DNA of 64,000 nt. Source: Neurospora tetrasperma FGSC 2508 (taxonomy: Eukaryota; Ascomycota; Sordariomycetes; Sordariales; Sordariaceae). Within the stretch, counting starts at the first letter, position 1, and every line of letters starts with the position of its first letter. The notes below the pieces were generated by a model. That model searched no databases and was not told the DNA's origin. It saw only the letters and a program-made list of their open reading frames with translations. The translations under genes were made by a program, and so were the position numbers. Shown in pieces: positions 59,901-64,000 of the stretch. The stretch lies in NCBI RefSeq assembly GCF_000213175.1, contig NW_009799179.1, positions 2,650,989 through 2,714,988 of the forward strand. The letters are read 5' to 3'.

Positions 59901-62900
59901 CGCTTAAATTAAATATATATTAGCCTTCTATAGTAAATCTAAATATAATACCGTCCGTAATACGCTTATATAGAACGACCTTTGTGCCTTTTTAGAAATT
60001 AAATATAATAGTAATATTTAAATTATTAAATAGTCCGCTCTCGATAAATTTGAATATATATAGTAGGGTACTTCCAAAATAATTTATAATTTTTATAATT
60101 ACTATTATATTAAAGAATTTAATCTCTCCTACAATTAGCCGGAATATATTCGGGTTGTTATTTAGGCTAATTAGCTATATCCTCTCTTTAAATAAGGCAT
60201 CCTCTCGACAGTTAGTATTAATATAATAAACGAAGTAATAATATATATAGAATGGTTAGAGGGCTTAGAAAGTATTAAACCGTCCGTATTATATTGTTAA
60301 AATTAAATATTTTTAAAGTATATTTAATTATTTTCTTCGTTTTAACCTATCCCTATTTCTTTATCGAATATTCTCCCCCCTACGTCCTATAGTACTAATC
60401 CTCCTAATTTCCCCCGTCGTTCCTTCCTAACTTTTTAAATAAACTCTAATCTTATTTATTCTCTCTATAATTAAAAAGGCTATATATATAATTATTATAC
60501 TTAATTGAAATTATTAAATATTTATTAAAAAATATAATATAACGGGCTATTTTGTATTAATATATTCGAACCGAACTTATCTTAATTATAGCGAGGTTAG
60601 CTATTAAGTGCGGAATTGCCCTATTCCTACGGGTACCCCGCTATATAGTATAAATATTATATTAATTACGGTTAAAGCGGCGGCTATATCCGTTTAAAAT
60701 AATGTAGGTAAATTATAATTATGTTTAGAAATAATATTATTAGTAAAGATTTATAGAAATTAGTAGTATACGCAAAGATTAATAAATTCGGGTATAGAAT
60801 TAAATTTAATTAGTAGGTATTTACTCTTATTAAATATAAAAATTAATTCTATACCCTATCATCTTATTAATTTCTCCTTTTAATCTATTCCTATATATAG
60901 TTCAATTACCTATTTTATTAAAATATATAATTATTATAGTATTAAATAGATAAAGTAAATTATATTTACTATTATTAAATCCCCGGCCGTAAAAATTATC
61001 TTCGATTACCCCTAACTTTACGAATAGAATTCCAATATTAATTAGTAACGGCGGACATTTCAATTTCGGATTGAAACCGACGACCTAAAATTAAATATAA
61101 TATTAATAAAGGAAGTATATAATATTATAACCGTCCTAGCGGGGCTATAATAGGATTCTATTTTACTATTAAATTCCCGGGAAATAACGACAGTAGAAGA
61201 GAGTTTTCGCCCTCCCGTATATACGAATATCCTATTCGAAATTCCCCTTTCTTTAATAATTAAATTCGTAACCCTATTTATTATATTAAAATTAATTAAT
61301 ACCCTATAAGCCTCTACCCCCCTATCGAAAATCTTTCGGGTTATATTTAATAACATTTATTTTACCCTAGCCCCCTTATAAGAATTAATATAGTTAAAAT
61401 CCCTAGAATTGTTAAAGGAATTAAAGAGCGAATTTACTATTTCCGAACTAATAATCTTACCGGAGTACGAAGAATTTTAATTAGTTTTTAAAGCTTTAGT
61501 AATACCCCTACTTTAATATAACCGTTTAAAATATTATATTAATTTAATCGATAGAGAATCTACGCCTTAGGGATTGATTTATATATTAAATATTAAAGAA
61601 TTAGAGGTACTATAAGAATAATTATTAGAGGCGTTCTAAAAAAGGTAAATTTAATTCTCTATTAACCTAGTAAGTACCCCTATTATTTTTATTTTAAAGA
61701 AAGGCGGAAAATTAAAGTTCTATATTAATTTTAGGGCGCTTAATAAAGTTATAAAGAAAAATTGGACAGCGTTACCCCTTATTTAAAAGATTTTAAATTA
61801 ATTATTATTAGTAAAAGTTTTTATAAAGTTAAATTCAAAGGATGTATACTATAAAATTCGGATTTAGGAAAGAGACGAAGAGAAGATGGTATTTTGTACG
61901 AAGTATAGGTATTACGAATTCCTAATTATACTAATAGAATTAGTAAATATACTAATAATATTTTAAATATATATTAATAATATATTAGCGGGGCTAATAA
62001 ATATAATATATATTATTTATTTTAATAATATTCTAATTTATAATAAGAATAAAGAAGACTATAATAATTATATTAAAGAAGTCCTTCAACGGCTATAAGA
62101 TTGGGACCTTTATATAAATTTAAATAAATATAAATTCTATACGAAGAGAGTATTATTCTTAAACTATATTATTTCCCCGGAGAGTATTTTAATAAATTTA
62201 TAAAGGGTTATAGTAATTATAAATTAGGAAATTCCATCGAACGTTTATAATATCTAAATCTTTTTAAAATTTATAGGGTTTCATAAATATTTTATAATAC
62301 TATATTCCAAAATAACAGCGCCTTTAATAGAATTGTTAAAGGAGGAGAAACGGAGGGCGTTTAAACTAATAGTAGAGGCGGAGAAGGTATTTACGGAATT
62401 AAAACAACTATTTTAGAAAGTATTAATATTATATTACTTTAATTTAACGTTATAAATCTAAATAGAGATGGATATATTGGATTTTATAATTAGGGTAATC
62501 CTTATATAGTTATATAGCGATAAATAATACCCGGTAATATTCTTTTTAAAGAAGAAATCGTTAGAAGAAATAAGATATAAAATTGGAAATAGAGAATTAT
62601 TAATAATTGTAGGGGTATTAAAAGTGTAGAGGTAATACCTATTATATATAGATAAATTATTTTTAATAATTATAAATTATTTAAATTTATAGTATTTTTA
62701 GGAGAAGGAACGGATTAATGTAAAGTAGAATTAGTAAGTATTAAAATTAGCGGTATATAATTTTAAAATAAAATATAATTTAAAGAAATTGAATTCAATA
62801 GATAAATTATTAAGGAAATTATAATTATAGGGGGAGGAACTAGAGAAGGGAGGCGAATACTTATTAATTAGAATTATTAAAGGGGGTAAAAAAAGGATTG

Positions 62901-64000
62901 AATTATAAAGGAAGGCCGGATATTAAAGATACTAGTAAAATAAATAATTTTAATTAGAAAAGAAAGTTGAAGAATAATAATAGAAGAGTAAAAATAGTAA
63001 TAAAATACCGGCGAAGTAGAGGAAATTGGGTATTAAAAAATAAAGAAAACGAATTATATAGGAGGTAGTAAAAACTATAGAAAGAGAATAAATTGTATAA
63101 GGGGTAGAGAAAGCGGATAAGGATAAAGGACGATATTAGAATAGGTAGAATATTAGAAAAGAAAATAAAATTTGTGGATAAAGCTATTACTAAATTAAAG
63201 AGGGAAACGAAGGGAATAATTATAAAAAATATAAGTATATATATAGTAGTAATAAAGGCGTAGAAAAATAATAAATATTTACTACTATTAGGGTAATAAT
63301 TATTAGAAATATAGAAGGGAATTTATTTATTATTGAAGAATTATAAAAGAATAGCGAAGGAAGGAGATAAATAAAGAATTGGAAAATAAGGGAAGACGAG
63401 ACTCTTTAATACTAATATTAAATCTATATTCCGGAATGTATATAGGCCGAACTATTTTATACTTATTACAATAATACAATAGCCGGGTACCCGGGTTAGA
63501 AGAAAATATTAAAGTATATTAACTAATTCTATTACTAATTAATTATTATAACCAATATTAAAATATATATTTATAAATACCTAAAATATTAAAAGGCTAA
63601 ACTATATAATTACTAACCTTATAACTTACTAGGATTATTACCTATCCCTACTATTCTTTAGTAGGATATTTCGTACGACTTTATTATAAAGTTACTAAAA
63701 GTATTCGACCCTATATCTAATCGGACCTATAATGTAATTTTGGTTATTATTAACCGTTTTACTAAGTACGCTTTATATATTCCTACCTAAAAGATAATTA
63801 ACGCTTAATAATTTACCTTTTTTTTAATAAAATATATTCTAGTAATTCAGCCTTCTAAACTCTATTATCTCGGATAAGGGTAATCTTTTTACTAATTAAT
63901 TTTAGAAGATTTATTGTAAATTTTTAAATATTTGTAGGTATTTCAATATAATTTAATACCCTTAAATAGATTAAATAAATAGAAAAGTAAAATTGGAACC
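59900..64000 (+). pseudogene. Second Ty3/gypsy gag-pol remnant, running off the right edge
   Basis: The plus strand carries a degraded Gag-like region (about 59950-60300) and then pol. Near 61910 there is an RT segment RYYEFLI. At 62018-62029 the YxDD position reads YFNN. LYINLNKYKFYTKRVLFLNYIIS follows in RT, and EKRRAFKLI...AEKVFTELK with EMDILDFIIRVILI in the RNase H region (about 62330-62500). Near 63700-63790 a late integrase motif SNRTYNVILVIINRFTKYALYIP is readable. Stops occur throughout. It is in the opposite orientation to the chromovirus at 52173-59556. The 3' end and LTR lie beyond the window. Confidence 0.78.

Noticed and set aside
61060-61356. 98-residue minus-strand frame in the AT-rich block
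   Set aside because: It lies antisense to the plus-strand gypsy pol remnant, and AT-rich RIP sequence can leave random open frames.
48000-64000. CRISPR-like or satellite array
   Set aside because: The repeats are explained by LTRs, terminal inverted repeats and short tandem units in the LTR. There is no regular spacer pattern, and the organism is eukaryotic.

Overview
This window looks like a filamentous ascomycete nuclear chromosome, most likely Neurospora or a close Sordariales relative. The protein-coding part (about 1-48.2 kb) has small spliceosomal introns (about 48-390 nt) with GTRAGT-type donors, CTRAC-type branch sites and YAG acceptors. The potassium transporter has almost the length expected of Neurospora HAK1. 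The right quarter (about 48.2-64 kb) is AT-rich repeat DNA whose differences between repeat copies are nearly all C-to-T or G-to-A, the signature of repeat-induced point mutation (RIP).

Layout of the gene-bearing part, left to right: the 5' end of a dynamin-type GTPase (-); a CSC1/OSCA-type cation channel (+); MSH4, a meiotic MutS homologue, with eight exons (-); a HAK1-type K+ transporter (-); a class IV branched-chain aminotransferase (-); a TPS3/TSL1-like trehalose synthase subunit with substituted catalytic residues (-); about 6.3 kb without a recognisable gene; the ribosome-assembly factor Notchless/Rsa4 (-); a CAX-type Ca2+/H+ antiporter (-); a fused hydantoinase/oxoprolinase-DUF917 protein (-); an extended SDR reductase (+); a secreted mucin-like protein (+); a homocysteine S-methyltransferase (-); and a pseudokinase fused to a WD40-like propeller (+). 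These are housekeeping, ion-homeostasis, osmotic-stress and amino-acid genes. They do not form an obvious biosynthetic cluster.

The repeat part begins with a 494-bp Tc1/mariner-like MITE with TA target duplications (48243-48736). Next is a second inverted-repeat structure (48818-49348) that holds a tRNA-like pol III unit and a 27-nt poly(A). A RIP-damaged non-LTR retrotransposon remnant follows on the minus strand (RNase H domain at about 50.8-51.3 kb). Then comes a complete Ty3/gypsy chromovirus on the minus strand (52173-59556) with two 448-bp LTRs and a perfect 5-bp target duplication, ATTCG. The window ends inside another Ty3/gypsy pol region on the plus strand (about 59.8-64 kb). Both gypsy elements are dead: stop codons are frequent, and the reverse-transcriptase YxDD box reads YLNN in one and YFNN in the other.

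Exon coordinates come from reading splice sites by eye, checking phase, and comparing with remembered family motifs. No alignment or transcript data were available.
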